Program-made: the position numbers and the translations under genes
Origin: WYZ-LMO8 sp964586135
GTDB taxonomy: Archaea > Thermoproteota > Methanomethylicia > Nezhaarchaeales > WYZ-LMO8
Reading direction: 5' to 3'
Assembly (NCBI GenBank): GCA_964586135.1
Contig: CAZPGS010000012.1
Location: forward strand, 1 to 17,074
DNA: 17,074 bases
Part shown: positions 1 through 5,781 of the stretch, one piece after another
Position numbering within the stretch: the first letter of the stretch is position 1
Layout of the letters: each line of letters starts with the position of its first letter
The notes under the pieces: model-generated
The model's input: only the letters and a program-made list of their open reading frames with translations
Databases searched by the model: none
Told to the model about the DNA's origin: nothing

Positions 1-162
1 TAGCTCTAAGAGCTCTCGCCTCCTCTTATCATTGAGTTTATGACCCCACTCGTCGAGGATCTCTATATTGTTGAATCCCATCTCTACGGCTTTCAGTAAA
101 AAGCTCTTTAGTGGTCTGAGGATGCCGGCCAGAGAAGACAGGTAAATCTTCACGTCCCTCAC
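1..162 (-). CDS. Sugar phosphate isomerase/epimerase-like TIM-barrel protein (N-terminal part, runs off the left edge)
   Basis: Only the first 54 codons are present; the rest lies beyond position 1. The GTG start at 162-160 overlaps the TGA stop of the UPF0201 gene (159-161) as GTGA, which suggests translational coupling; a second in-frame GTG at 153 is an alternative. The translation begins with a short beta strand (KIYLSSLAG), then a helix, then a second strand reading GFNNIEILDEWGHKLN. This resembles the first beta-alpha-beta unit of xylose-isomerase-like / AP endonuclease family 2 TIM barrels, where an acidic residue in the 'vEiLDe' strand lies near the metal site. Substrate and reaction cannot be told from this fragment. 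It is the last visible gene of the leftward operon that starts at 1930. The family call rests on pattern recognition of a short segment. Confidence 0.55.
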   Translation of the reverse strand, partial: MRDVKIYLSSLAGILRPLKSFLLKAVEMGFNNIEILDEWGHKLNDKRRRELLEL

Positions 163-587
163 CGAGGGGGCTCCCTCTCGAATAGAGGCCTGCCCTTTGA
201 AGTTGGCGGGGCGAGCCAGTCTATCACGGCTCTTACGTCGGATTCAAGTATCTCGACTTTGATGGGCCCTAAGGGCGACTCCCCCTCTGGCAAGCAGAAC
301 GTTATACGGTTCATGAAGGCTGCCTGCTTGTGAAGGTAAAACACGACCTTATCCTCGCTCGACCACCTCATGATCATGGACCTCGCAGCATCCAAAATTC
401 TCTGCTCCCTCAACTTCAAATGCAACCTCTGAAGGGCCTCTGCTCTTTCAGCCTCCGCTATGAGGACCCTTTCCCGCCCCCTCTCTTCCACTCTTATGCT
501 GGAGGGAGTGAAGAAGTTGAGGATCGCCTTCCTCACCTTCTCCTCGTCCTCTGTCGGCCTTATCTCAGCTTCGACCGTAATCTTCAC
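159..587 (-). CDS. UPF0201 family protein (archaeal, putative RNA-binding fold)
   Basis: This 142-residue protein matches the archaeal UPF0201 family in length and features: an N-terminal strand (MKITVEAEIRPTEDEEKV), a segment with the AILNFF pattern, a central helix with LREQRILDAAR, and the C-terminal segment FCLPEGESPLGPIKVEI, which is a strong hallmark. Known structures in the family have an alpha/beta fold likened to ribosomal protein L5-type RNA-binding domains; the function is not established. The ATG start at 587 lies inside the 3' end of the upstream UPF0200 gene (23-nt overlap), and its stop overlaps the start of the next gene. UPF0200 and UPF0201 genes next to each other is an arrangement I recall from other archaea, which suggests a linked but unknown role. 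Confidence 0.85.
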   Translation of the reverse strand: MKITVEAEIRPTEDEEKVRKAILNFFTPSSIRVEERGRERVLIAEAERAEALQRLHLKLREQRILDAARSMIMRWSSEDKVVFYLHKQAAFMNRITFCLPEGESPLGPIKVEILESDVRAVIDWLAPPTSKGRPLFEREPPR

Positions 588-1137
588 CTTTATACCCCCT
601 CACCAACCTCAACAGCAATTCCTTTGCCCTTTCCCTGAAGCTCTCCAGAGTGCCGTCATTGACTATCATGTAATCTGCCAAGGCTATTACGTCCCCCAAG
701 CCCAGCGAAAGCTCCTTTAAGTCGCGCTCCCTCAACTCCTCAAAGCTCCTTGGATCCCCCTCCCTCGCTCTCCTCCTTAACCTCTCGTACCTATCCGTGG
801 GGGAGCTGTGTACTGCTAAGACCGTCACTTCGCCGACCGTCTTGAACTCTTCGATCTCTTCCAAGCTCCTCACGCCCTCAATTACTGCTACATCCCAGTC
901 CTCCTTCATCATCGCCTTTAAGACCCTTTTGGCGACGGCCTTAGGGCCCTCCTTCTCCCTGACCTCAAACATCGCCTTCTTCACGTCACCCCAAGACAGA
1001 GCCCCTTTCTCTTTCAGAACCTCCTCGCGCACGATATCGCCCATCGAGTAGACCTTTAAGCCCAAGTCTCTAGCTACCTCCGCGGCGATGGTTTTGCCCG
1101 CTCCCGGCATACCTGTTAAGCATATCAGCCTACGCAA
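565..1137 (-). CDS. UPF0200 family P-loop nucleotide kinase-like protein
   Basis: This 190-residue protein has a Walker A motif GMPGAGKT at residues 9-16, right after the first beta strand. It continues with YSMGDIVREE, a nucleoside-monophosphate-kinase-like lid region rich in Arg (RYERLRRRAREGDPRSFEEL), and the closing motif ADYMIVNDGTLESF that is typical of UPF0200 and of the related dephospho-CoA kinase/adenylate kinase group. It is expected to be a cytoplasmic phosphotransferase, but the acceptor is unknown; naming it CoaE would go beyond the evidence. The start is TTG at 1137, seven bases after the stop of the radical SAM gene, with a GAGGGTG ribosome site just upstream. It belongs to the leftward operon and overlaps the UPF0201 gene by 23 nt. 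Confidence 0.85.
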   Translation of the reverse strand: MRRLICLTGMPGAGKTIAAEVARDLGLKVYSMGDIVREEVLKEKGALSWGDVKKAMFEVREKEGPKAVAKRVLKAMMKEDWDVAVIEGVRSLEEIEEFKTVGEVTVLAVHSSPTDRYERLRRRAREGDPRSFEELRERDLKELSLGLGDVIALADYMIVNDGTLESFRERAKELLLRLVRGYKGEDYGRS

Positions 1138-1144
1138 AGCACCC

Positions 1145-1930
1145 TCACCCCTCCACCCTCTCGAGCCCGTGCTCCTTCGTCCTTATGCGGACATCGGATA
1201 AGCCCTCTTCTAACGCTACTCGTGCCAGCGCTAGGAGCTCTTGTCTGGTAGGCGGCTTCAGCCCTTTGAGAGAGGGGTCGAGGAGATCGGCCTCGGGCCT
1301 AAATTGTTGAATTACAAACCTCGTGACTCCGCGGATCTTCTTTGCTACCTCCCTCACGTAGTTCACGTTATTAGTAATGTTCGGGACTGCGAGAAACCTA
1401 GCCTCGACCTCTATGCCGGATTTTAGGAGCAAGTAAAGGGACCTCTCGACGCTCCTGACCACGTCCCCTCCTCGGCCTGGCAAGCCCACGACCTCCTCGT
1501 AGATCTTAGGCTCCAATGGCGCCTTTACGTCAATGGCCACTCTATCGACGAGCTTTTCTCGGAGGAGCCCATCTAATACATGAGGCATCGAACCATTAGT
1601 GTCTACACCGACAATCAAGCCCGCTCTCTTCAGCTCCTGGCAGAGGAGTGCAAGCCCCTCGGGCTGTAAAGCGCACTCGCCACCACTTATCACAACGCCC
1701 TCGATCAACGGCCTGCTCCTCATGATCAGCCTAAGGACCTCTTCGACCTCCAAGCACTTACCATAACGTGGATCTACTAGCTTCCCGTTCTGACAATATG
1801 GACACCTAAAATTGCACCCTGAGAAGAACACCACGCTACACAATCTCGAAGGCCAGTCGATCGTTGAGAGGTCGACAATGCCACCAATCCTAATGTTGAT
1901 CTTCTTTAAGCCATCCAAGTAGGGCACCAC
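1145..1930 (-). CDS. Radical SAM activating enzyme of the NrdG/PflA type (anaerobic ribonucleotide reductase activase-like)
   Basis: This 261-residue protein has the radical SAM cluster motif CNFRCPYC with C39, C43 and C46 binding a 4Fe-4S cluster, the SAM-binding SGGE at 82-85 and a VDTNGS strand. The N-terminal run GGIVDLSTIDWPSRLCSVVFF is characteristic of the archaeal/bacterial branch annotated as anaerobic ribonucleoside-triphosphate reductase activating protein. Such enzymes make the 5'-deoxyadenosyl radical that installs a glycyl radical on a partner; no glycyl radical enzyme gene is in the window, so the partner is unknown. The listed start is a GTG at 1930, directly followed by a second GTG; a TTG at 1918 is also possible. 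Homologous sequence only begins around residue 12, so the start is uncertain. It is first in the leftward operon and divergent from the PRPP synthetase gene. Confidence 0.8.
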   Translation of the reverse strand: MVPYLDGLKKINIRIGGIVDLSTIDWPSRLCSVVFFSGCNFRCPYCQNGKLVDPRYGKCLEVEEVLRLIMRSRPLIEGVVISGGECALQPEGLALLCQELKRAGLIVGVDTNGSMPHVLDGLLREKLVDRVAIDVKAPLEPKIYEEVVGLPGRGGDVVRSVERSLYLLLKSGIEVEARFLAVPNITNNVNYVREVAKKIRGVTRFVIQQFRPEADLLDPSLKGLKPPTRQELLALARVALEEGLSDVRIRTKEHGLERVEG

Positions 1931-1934
1931 AGCC

Positions 1935-1942
1935 TTTTATAA
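1935..1942 (+). promoter_or_regulatory. TATA box in the divergent radical SAM / PRPP synthetase spacer
   Basis: The 67-bp spacer holds TTTTATAA at 1935-1942. Read on the plus strand it would place transcription start near 1967, about 30 nt before the PRPP synthetase ATG and upstream of a GGAGG ribosome site at 1986-1990. The core reads as TTATAA on both strands. On the minus strand it would start transcription inside the radical SAM gene, so an AT-rich run at about 1952-1965 is a better candidate for that gene. Assigned by motif and spacing only. Confidence 0.5.
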
Positions 1943-1997
1943 GTCCTTGGGAAAAACATTTTTCTTCTTTGCGCAAAGTGAGTTTGGAGGGTAGGTA

Positions 1998-2888
1998 ATG
2001 CCACTGCTAATTCCCGGACCATCTTCTCCGCTACTCACGCAACGGTTAGCGGAAGTTTGCGGCTATCGAGTAGCGAAGGTCAGCCATAAGGTCTTTCCTG
2101 ATGGCGAGTCGTACATAAGGGTAGAGGATGACCTTAAAGAGGAAGCAGCCATCGTCGTTCAGTCATGTTCTCCTCCTCAAGATAAAAGAGTGATGGAGCT
2201 CCTGCAATTGATTGACGCGTCGTGGAGAGCCGGGGCCTCGAAAGTTATCGCTGTAGTTCCATATTTCGCCTATTCGAGACAAGACAAGGTCTTTCTACCC
2301 CATGAAGCATTGAGCTCTAAAATAATCGCAAAGGCAATAGAGGCTGTAGGTGCTAGCTTTTTTGTGACCGTTAACGTCCATAGCGAGCTCGTACTAGGCT
2401 ACTTTGACAAGATAAAGGCCTTGAGCGTTGACGCCTTTCCCGAAATAGCCGATTACCTGGCGTCGCTCAACTTGAGGGACCCCTTAGTGCTATCACCGGA
2501 CAGGAAGCGATACCCAGATGCGCAGAGGGTCGCTGGGCTGATTAACGGCGAGGCCGCCTTTCTCGAGAAGAAGAGAGACCTCAAATCCGGCGAGGTAACG
2601 ACTGAGGAGAAGACGCTAGCCGTCAAGGGCAGGGACGTAGTAATAGTTGATGACATCATAAGCACCGGGGGTACAATAGTCAACGCCGCGAGGATAATCC
2701 TCAAGGGCAATCCGAGGAGAATAACAGCGGCATGCGTGCACGGCCTCTACGCCGCTAATGCCCTCAAGAAGCTGGCGGCCGCCGGAGTTGAGGAGGTAGT
2801 AAGCACGGACACCATAGAGAGCCAGACTTCGAAGGTCACTGTGGCAAAGGCGATAGCTGGCGCCATAAAACGCCTGTTGGAGGGCTAA
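1998..2888 (+). CDS. prs: Ribose-phosphate pyrophosphokinase (PRPP synthetase)
   Basis: The enzyme makes 5-phosphoribosyl-1-pyrophosphate from ribose 5-phosphate and ATP, feeding nucleotide, His and Trp synthesis. The 296-residue length fits archaeal enzymes. Visible landmarks are FPDGE at 33-37, the ATP-site motif YFAYSRQDK at 89-97, the VNVHSE strand near 125-130, the SPDRK region near 146-150, the KKRD flexible-loop motif at 181-184 and the PRPP-binding loop VIVDDIISTGGT at 215-226. The ATG at 1998 has a GGAGG seven bases upstream and a suitable TATA box. The gene heads a plus-strand cluster: the RNA phosphodiesterase gene starts two bases after its stop. Nothing unusual is seen in the sequence. 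Confidence 0.95.
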   Translation: MPLLIPGPSSPLLTQRLAEVCGYRVAKVSHKVFPDGESYIRVEDDLKEEAAIVVQSCSPPQDKRVMELLQLIDASWRAGASKVIAVVPYFAYSRQDKVFLPHEALSSKIIAKAIEAVGASFFVTVNVHSELVLGYFDKIKALSVDAFPEIADYLASLNLRDPLVLSPDRKRYPDAQRVAGLINGEAAFLEKKRDLKSGEVTTEEKTLAVKGRDVVIVDDIISTGGTIVNAARIILKGNPRRITAACVHGLYAANALKKLAAAGVEEVVSTDTIESQTSKVTVAKAIAGAIKRLLEG

Positions 2889-2890
2889 GC

Positions 2891-3454
2891 TTGTCCTCGA
2901 ACCTGATTCGCTGCTTCATAGCCATAGACGTGGATAACCCTGAGATAGTGAATAAAATAGTTAGCATACAGAAGGAGCTCGAAACCGGAGGCTCGAGGAT
3001 AAAGCCCGTAGAGCCCGAGAACCTCCACTTGACGCTGTTCTTCTTAGGGGAACAACCGCCTAAAGTGGTCGAGAGAGTCCAAGTGGTCATGTCAAGTATA
3101 CCATTCAAGCCCTTCACCATAAAGCTTCAAGGGCTCGGGGCCTTCCCTTCGCAGGAGAGGCCGCGCGTGATATGGGTTGGCGTGACGCAGGGGTTCGAAG
3201 AAGTTCAGGTGATATATAGGACCTTGAGGCCGAAGCTTCAGGCGATACCCTTACGACTTGAATCTGAAAAGGAATTCGTCCCGCACATAACGATAGCAAG
3301 GGTGAAGTTCTCCGGCTACGCATTAAGGAAGGTAATTGCGAGCTTGAAGGACGTGGAACTGGGTACTCAAGAGGTCAAAGCAATAAGGCTCAAGAAGAGC
3401 ACACTAACCCCGAGGGGCCCAATATACGAGACCCTTTATGAGGTGAAAGGGTGA
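2891..3454 (+). CDS. thpR: RNA 2',3'-cyclic phosphodiesterase (2'-5' RNA ligase family)
   Basis: This 187-residue protein belongs to the 2H phosphoesterase superfamily. Both signature HxT motifs are present, HLTL at 46-49 and HITI at 132-135, spaced as in ThpR/LigT. The N-terminal RCFIAIDV and the LTLFFLGE and RPRVIWVGV segments also match. The family opens 2',3'-cyclic phosphate ends of RNA and can form 2'-5' links between tRNA halves in vitro; the cellular substrate in archaea is not settled. The start is TTG at 2891, two bases after the prs stop, with GGAGGG in the prs tail as ribosome site. It is followed after 11 bases by the CCA-adding enzyme gene, a pairing I recall in other archaea that points to tRNA end processing. 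Confidence 0.92.
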   Translation: MSSNLIRCFIAIDVDNPEIVNKIVSIQKELETGGSRIKPVEPENLHLTLFFLGEQPPKVVERVQVVMSSIPFKPFTIKLQGLGAFPSQERPRVIWVGVTQGFEEVQVIYRTLRPKLQAIPLRLESEKEFVPHITIARVKFSGYALRKVIASLKDVELGTQEVKAIRLKKSTLTPRGPIYETLYEVKG

Positions 3455-3465
3455 CTTAAAGGCCT

Positions 3466-4899
3466 ATGCACGACGACAGGCTGGAAAAGCTGCTCTCCGA
3501 TGTATTAGAAGAGCTCGCGCCCAAAGACCACGAGCGCAGAACGGTAAACAGAATAGTTCGCTCGTTCATAACGAAGATATCCGATATTTGTAAAGAGGTG
3601 GGCGTGGACGCGAGGGCTGAGGTTCAAGGCTCTGTGGCTAAGGACACTTGGATCAGCGGTGACAGGGACATAGACATATTCATAGTCTTCCCGAAGACGA
3701 CCCCCTTGGCGGAGGTCAAGACCCTAGGGCTCGAGATAGCGAAGAGAGTGGCTGGAGACAATTACATGGAGTACTACGCCGAGCACCCTTACATAAGGGC
3801 CTTTGTGGAGGGCTACGCCGTCGACATAGTGCCATGTAGCGAATTCGACCCAAAAAGCGGAAGGCCCCTGACCGCCGTCGACAGGACCCCTTTGCACACT
3901 CGATTTATAAACGAGAGGTTTGACGATCGATTGAGGGCCGAGGTCCGACTGCTAAAGGGCTTCTTGAAGGGGATAGGCGCCTATGGCGCCGAGATAAAGG
4001 TGTCCGGCTTTTCGGGTTACCTTTGCGAGCTCTTAATATTGCGATACGACTCCTTTTTAGGAGTCTTGAAAAACGCTAGGCATTGGAGGCCCTTCTCGAC
4101 CTTTATAGACGTAGCCAAGCACTACGAAAACCCTCAACAAGCGCTCAAGGTCTTCAATAGCCCCCTGGTCGTCGTGGATCCAGTCGACAGGAACAGGAAC
4201 GTGGCTGCGGCCCTATCCCTCGAAAAGCTCTCCCTCTTCATGCTTGCCTCTATGCTCTTTCTCCTGAAGCCGAGCAAGGTCTTCTTTGAGCCCGAGGAGC
4301 GCCTGCTGACCGAGGCGACGAAGGAGGACCTGAGGGACTACGTAGAGAAGAGCAGGACGACTCTCCTCGCCATAGCCACGACTCTAAAGCCATCCCCGCC
4401 AGACATATTGTGGGGGCAGATAAGGCGTTCATGCAACGGCATCGTAAAGTTGCTGGAGCAGGAAGGGTTTAAGGTCTTGAGGTGGTCAGCTTGGTCGGAC
4501 GATGAGAGGGAAGTGGTGCTCCTGGTCGAGCTCGAGAGCAGGGTGATAACTCCCACGATTAAGCACATGGGCCCGCCGATCACGTCCGTCGACGACGCTA
4601 TCAGGTTCGTTCAGAAGCACGCCTCCTCGCCCTCGACCGTGGCGGGGCCCTGCATCGAGGGCGATAAATTATTTGTGCTAACGATAAAGAGGGCGAGCGA
4701 CGCCGTCTCGTTCATCAAGGACAGCGTCCACAAAGCCGAGCTGAGCAAAGACTTCGCTGAGGCACTGAAGAAGGGCTTTCGCGTGCTTTTGAACGAAGAG
4801 GTGCTCGATGCTTGTGAAGGAAAGAAGAGTGAGTATAGGCGCTTCTTAAAGTCTTTCTTAAGGGGCTTTCCGCATTGGCTACAGGCACTGCTCTCATAA
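3466..4899 (+). CDS. cca: CCA-adding tRNA nucleotidyltransferase, archaeal class I
   Basis: The enzyme adds or repairs the CCA end of tRNA without a nucleic-acid template. The 477-residue protein shows the nucleotidyltransferase signature GSVAKDTWISGDRDIDIFIV, with GS at 55-56 and metal-binding acidic residues D68 and D70; D119 in GYAVDIVPC is the likely third carboxylate. Further class I marks are the RLLKGFLKGIGAYGAEIKVSGFSGYL segment after the catalytic part and a long C-terminal tail/body region. Length is a little above the 430-455 residues of well-known homologues. The ATG at 3466 follows GGTGA at the end of thpR. The gene lies 785 bases upstream of a tRNA-Pro gene that encodes no CCA. 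Its last 25 bases overlap the start of the kinase gene. Confidence 0.95.
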   Translation: MHDDRLEKLLSDVLEELAPKDHERRTVNRIVRSFITKISDICKEVGVDARAEVQGSVAKDTWISGDRDIDIFIVFPKTTPLAEVKTLGLEIAKRVAGDNYMEYYAEHPYIRAFVEGYAVDIVPCSEFDPKSGRPLTAVDRTPLHTRFINERFDDRLRAEVRLLKGFLKGIGAYGAEIKVSGFSGYLCELLILRYDSFLGVLKNARHWRPFSTFIDVAKHYENPQQALKVFNSPLVVVDPVDRNRNVAAALSLEKLSLFMLASMLFLLKPSKVFFEPEERLLTEATKEDLRDYVEKSRTTLLAIATTLKPSPPDILWGQIRRSCNGIVKLLEQEGFKVLRWSAWSDDEREVVLLVELESRVITPTIKHMGPPITSVDDAIRFVQKHASSPSTVAGPCIEGDKLFVLTIKRASDAVSFIKDSVHKAELSKDFAEALKKGFRVLLNEEVLDACEGKKSEYRRFLKSFLRGFPHWLQALLS

Positions 4900-5681
4900 C
4901 CATCAACAGCGGCCCTACAGATCAGCGCCTCTCTTACTTGTTGTGTTTTCCGAAACCCAGCGAAGAGGAGCTTAGGAGGAGGCTTCGACAGCTCAGCTCT
5001 CTCGGAGTGGCAGGGATTTTGCTCGGCGGTCCTCAAAAGGTTGACGGGCTTAAAGTCTTAGGCAAGGGGTGCGACAGCCTCGTGGTCAAGGCCTTGATGG
5101 GCCATGCACAAGTCGCCCTCAAAATCAGGAGGGTCGATTCGCATGTCAAAACATTAATCGTCGAGGGTGAGAACCAAAGGCTGGCAAACAGCGTCGGGGT
5201 GGGAGCCAAGGTCTACCGCTTTAATGAGGACTTTATAGTGATGGACTTAGTGGAGGGCCGACGCATAGACGAATTCGTCAGGCTCGCTGGTGGGAGTGAG
5301 CTCAAGAGAGTGGTTGTTGACTTGTTGAGGCAGTGCCGGAGGCTCGACGTCCTCGGCCTAGATCACGGAGAGCTCTCGAGAGCTCACAGGCACGTGATCG
5401 TGAAGCCATGCCTCGAGCCCGTGATAATGGACTTCGGTAGCTCGAGCAGGAGCAGGAGGCCAGCCAACGTGTCCTCGCTCTTCAGCTATCTCTTTTTATC
5501 CAAGACGGACCTTTCAGCTCTCGTGCGGAAGAAGCTAGGGGCGCTCTTCGACGACGAGGAGGCCATTAAGGCCTTGCGAGAGTACAAGAGAAACCCGTCT
5601 GAAAACTCCTTCAAGAATGTGCTAAGCTTCGTTACGCCAAGCGAAATAGAGATAAGTAGCCTTACTAAACTCCAACCTTAA
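4875..5681 (+). CDS. Predicted archaeal Ser/Thr protein kinase (COG2112-like, RIO/ABC1-like small fold)
   Basis: The 268-residue protein has the main kinase landmarks in order: a glycine-rich loop LGKGCDSLV at 62-70, an ATP-anchoring lysine in VALK at K83, a candidate helix-C glutamate in VEGEN at E97, a hinge region (VMDLVEG), an unusual catalytic segment DHGELSRAHRHVIV with D153, and the metal-binding DFG at 176-178. The HGELS catalytic loop and the compact size fit the archaeal COG2112 kinases rather than classical eukaryotic-type kinases; the substrate is unknown. The start used is TTG at 4875, overlapping cca by 25 nt; the first 45 or so residues are poorly conserved in character and the true start could lie later. 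The stop at 5681 is two bases from the tRNA gene, so read-through of both is possible. Confidence 0.8.
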   Translation: MATGTALITINSGPTDQRLSYLLCFPKPSEEELRRRLRQLSSLGVAGILLGGPQKVDGLKVLGKGCDSLVVKALMGHAQVALKIRRVDSHVKTLIVEGENQRLANSVGVGAKVYRFNEDFIVMDLVEGRRIDEFVRLAGGSELKRVVVDLLRQCRRLDVLGLDHGELSRAHRHVIVKPCLEPVIMDFGSSSRSRRPANVSSLFSYLFLSKTDLSALVRKKLGALFDDEEAIKALREYKRNPSENSFKNVLSFVTPSEIEISSLTKLQP

Positions 5682-5683
5682 AA

Positions 5684-5781
5684 GGGGCCGTAGTCTAGCC
5701 TGGACTAGGATGCCAGCCTGGGGAGAAGTCCCCAACTTCACGGAGCGCTGGTGATCGGGGGTTCAAATCCCCCCGGCCCCA
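5684..5781 (+). tRNA. tRNA-Pro (anticodon GGG), with a 22-nt intron
   Basis: A complete cloverleaf folds. The acceptor stem pairs 5684-5690 (GGGGCCG) with 5774-5780 (CGGCCCC), with discriminator A at 5781. The D stem is GTCT 5693-5696 with GGAT 5708-5711 and GG at 5702-5703 in the loop. The anticodon stem is CCAGC 5713-5717 with GCTGG 5747-5751. The T stem is GGGGG 5757-5761 with CCCCC 5769-5773, around a TTCAAAT loop. After removal of the intron the anticodon loop reads CTGGGGC, giving GGG at 5720-5722, so proline. CCA is not encoded (CTA follows the acceptor stem) and must be added, for example by the Cca enzyme encoded upstream. The 3' part lies antisense over the last codons of hel308. 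No strong separate promoter is seen; co-transcription with the kinase gene is possible. Confidence 0.95.
5724..5745 (+). other. Archaeal tRNA intron at canonical position 37/38
   Basis: Placing the splice sites after G5723 and after G5745 gives a near-canonical bulge-helix-bulge. The 5' bulge is GGA (5722-5724) and the 3' bulge is AGC (5744-5746). The central helix pairs 5718-5721 with 5740-5743 as C-G, U-G, G-C and a G/A mismatch. The inner intron hairpin pairs GAAG 5725-5728 with CTTC 5736-5739 around a 7-nt loop. Removal would be by the archaeal splicing endonuclease and RNA ligase. The mismatch in the central helix suggests a relaxed motif. Confidence 0.85.

Noticed and set aside
4611..5036. 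A 141-codon minus-strand open frame over the cca/kinase junction
   Set aside because: It overlaps two well-supported genes and has low-complexity shadow composition.
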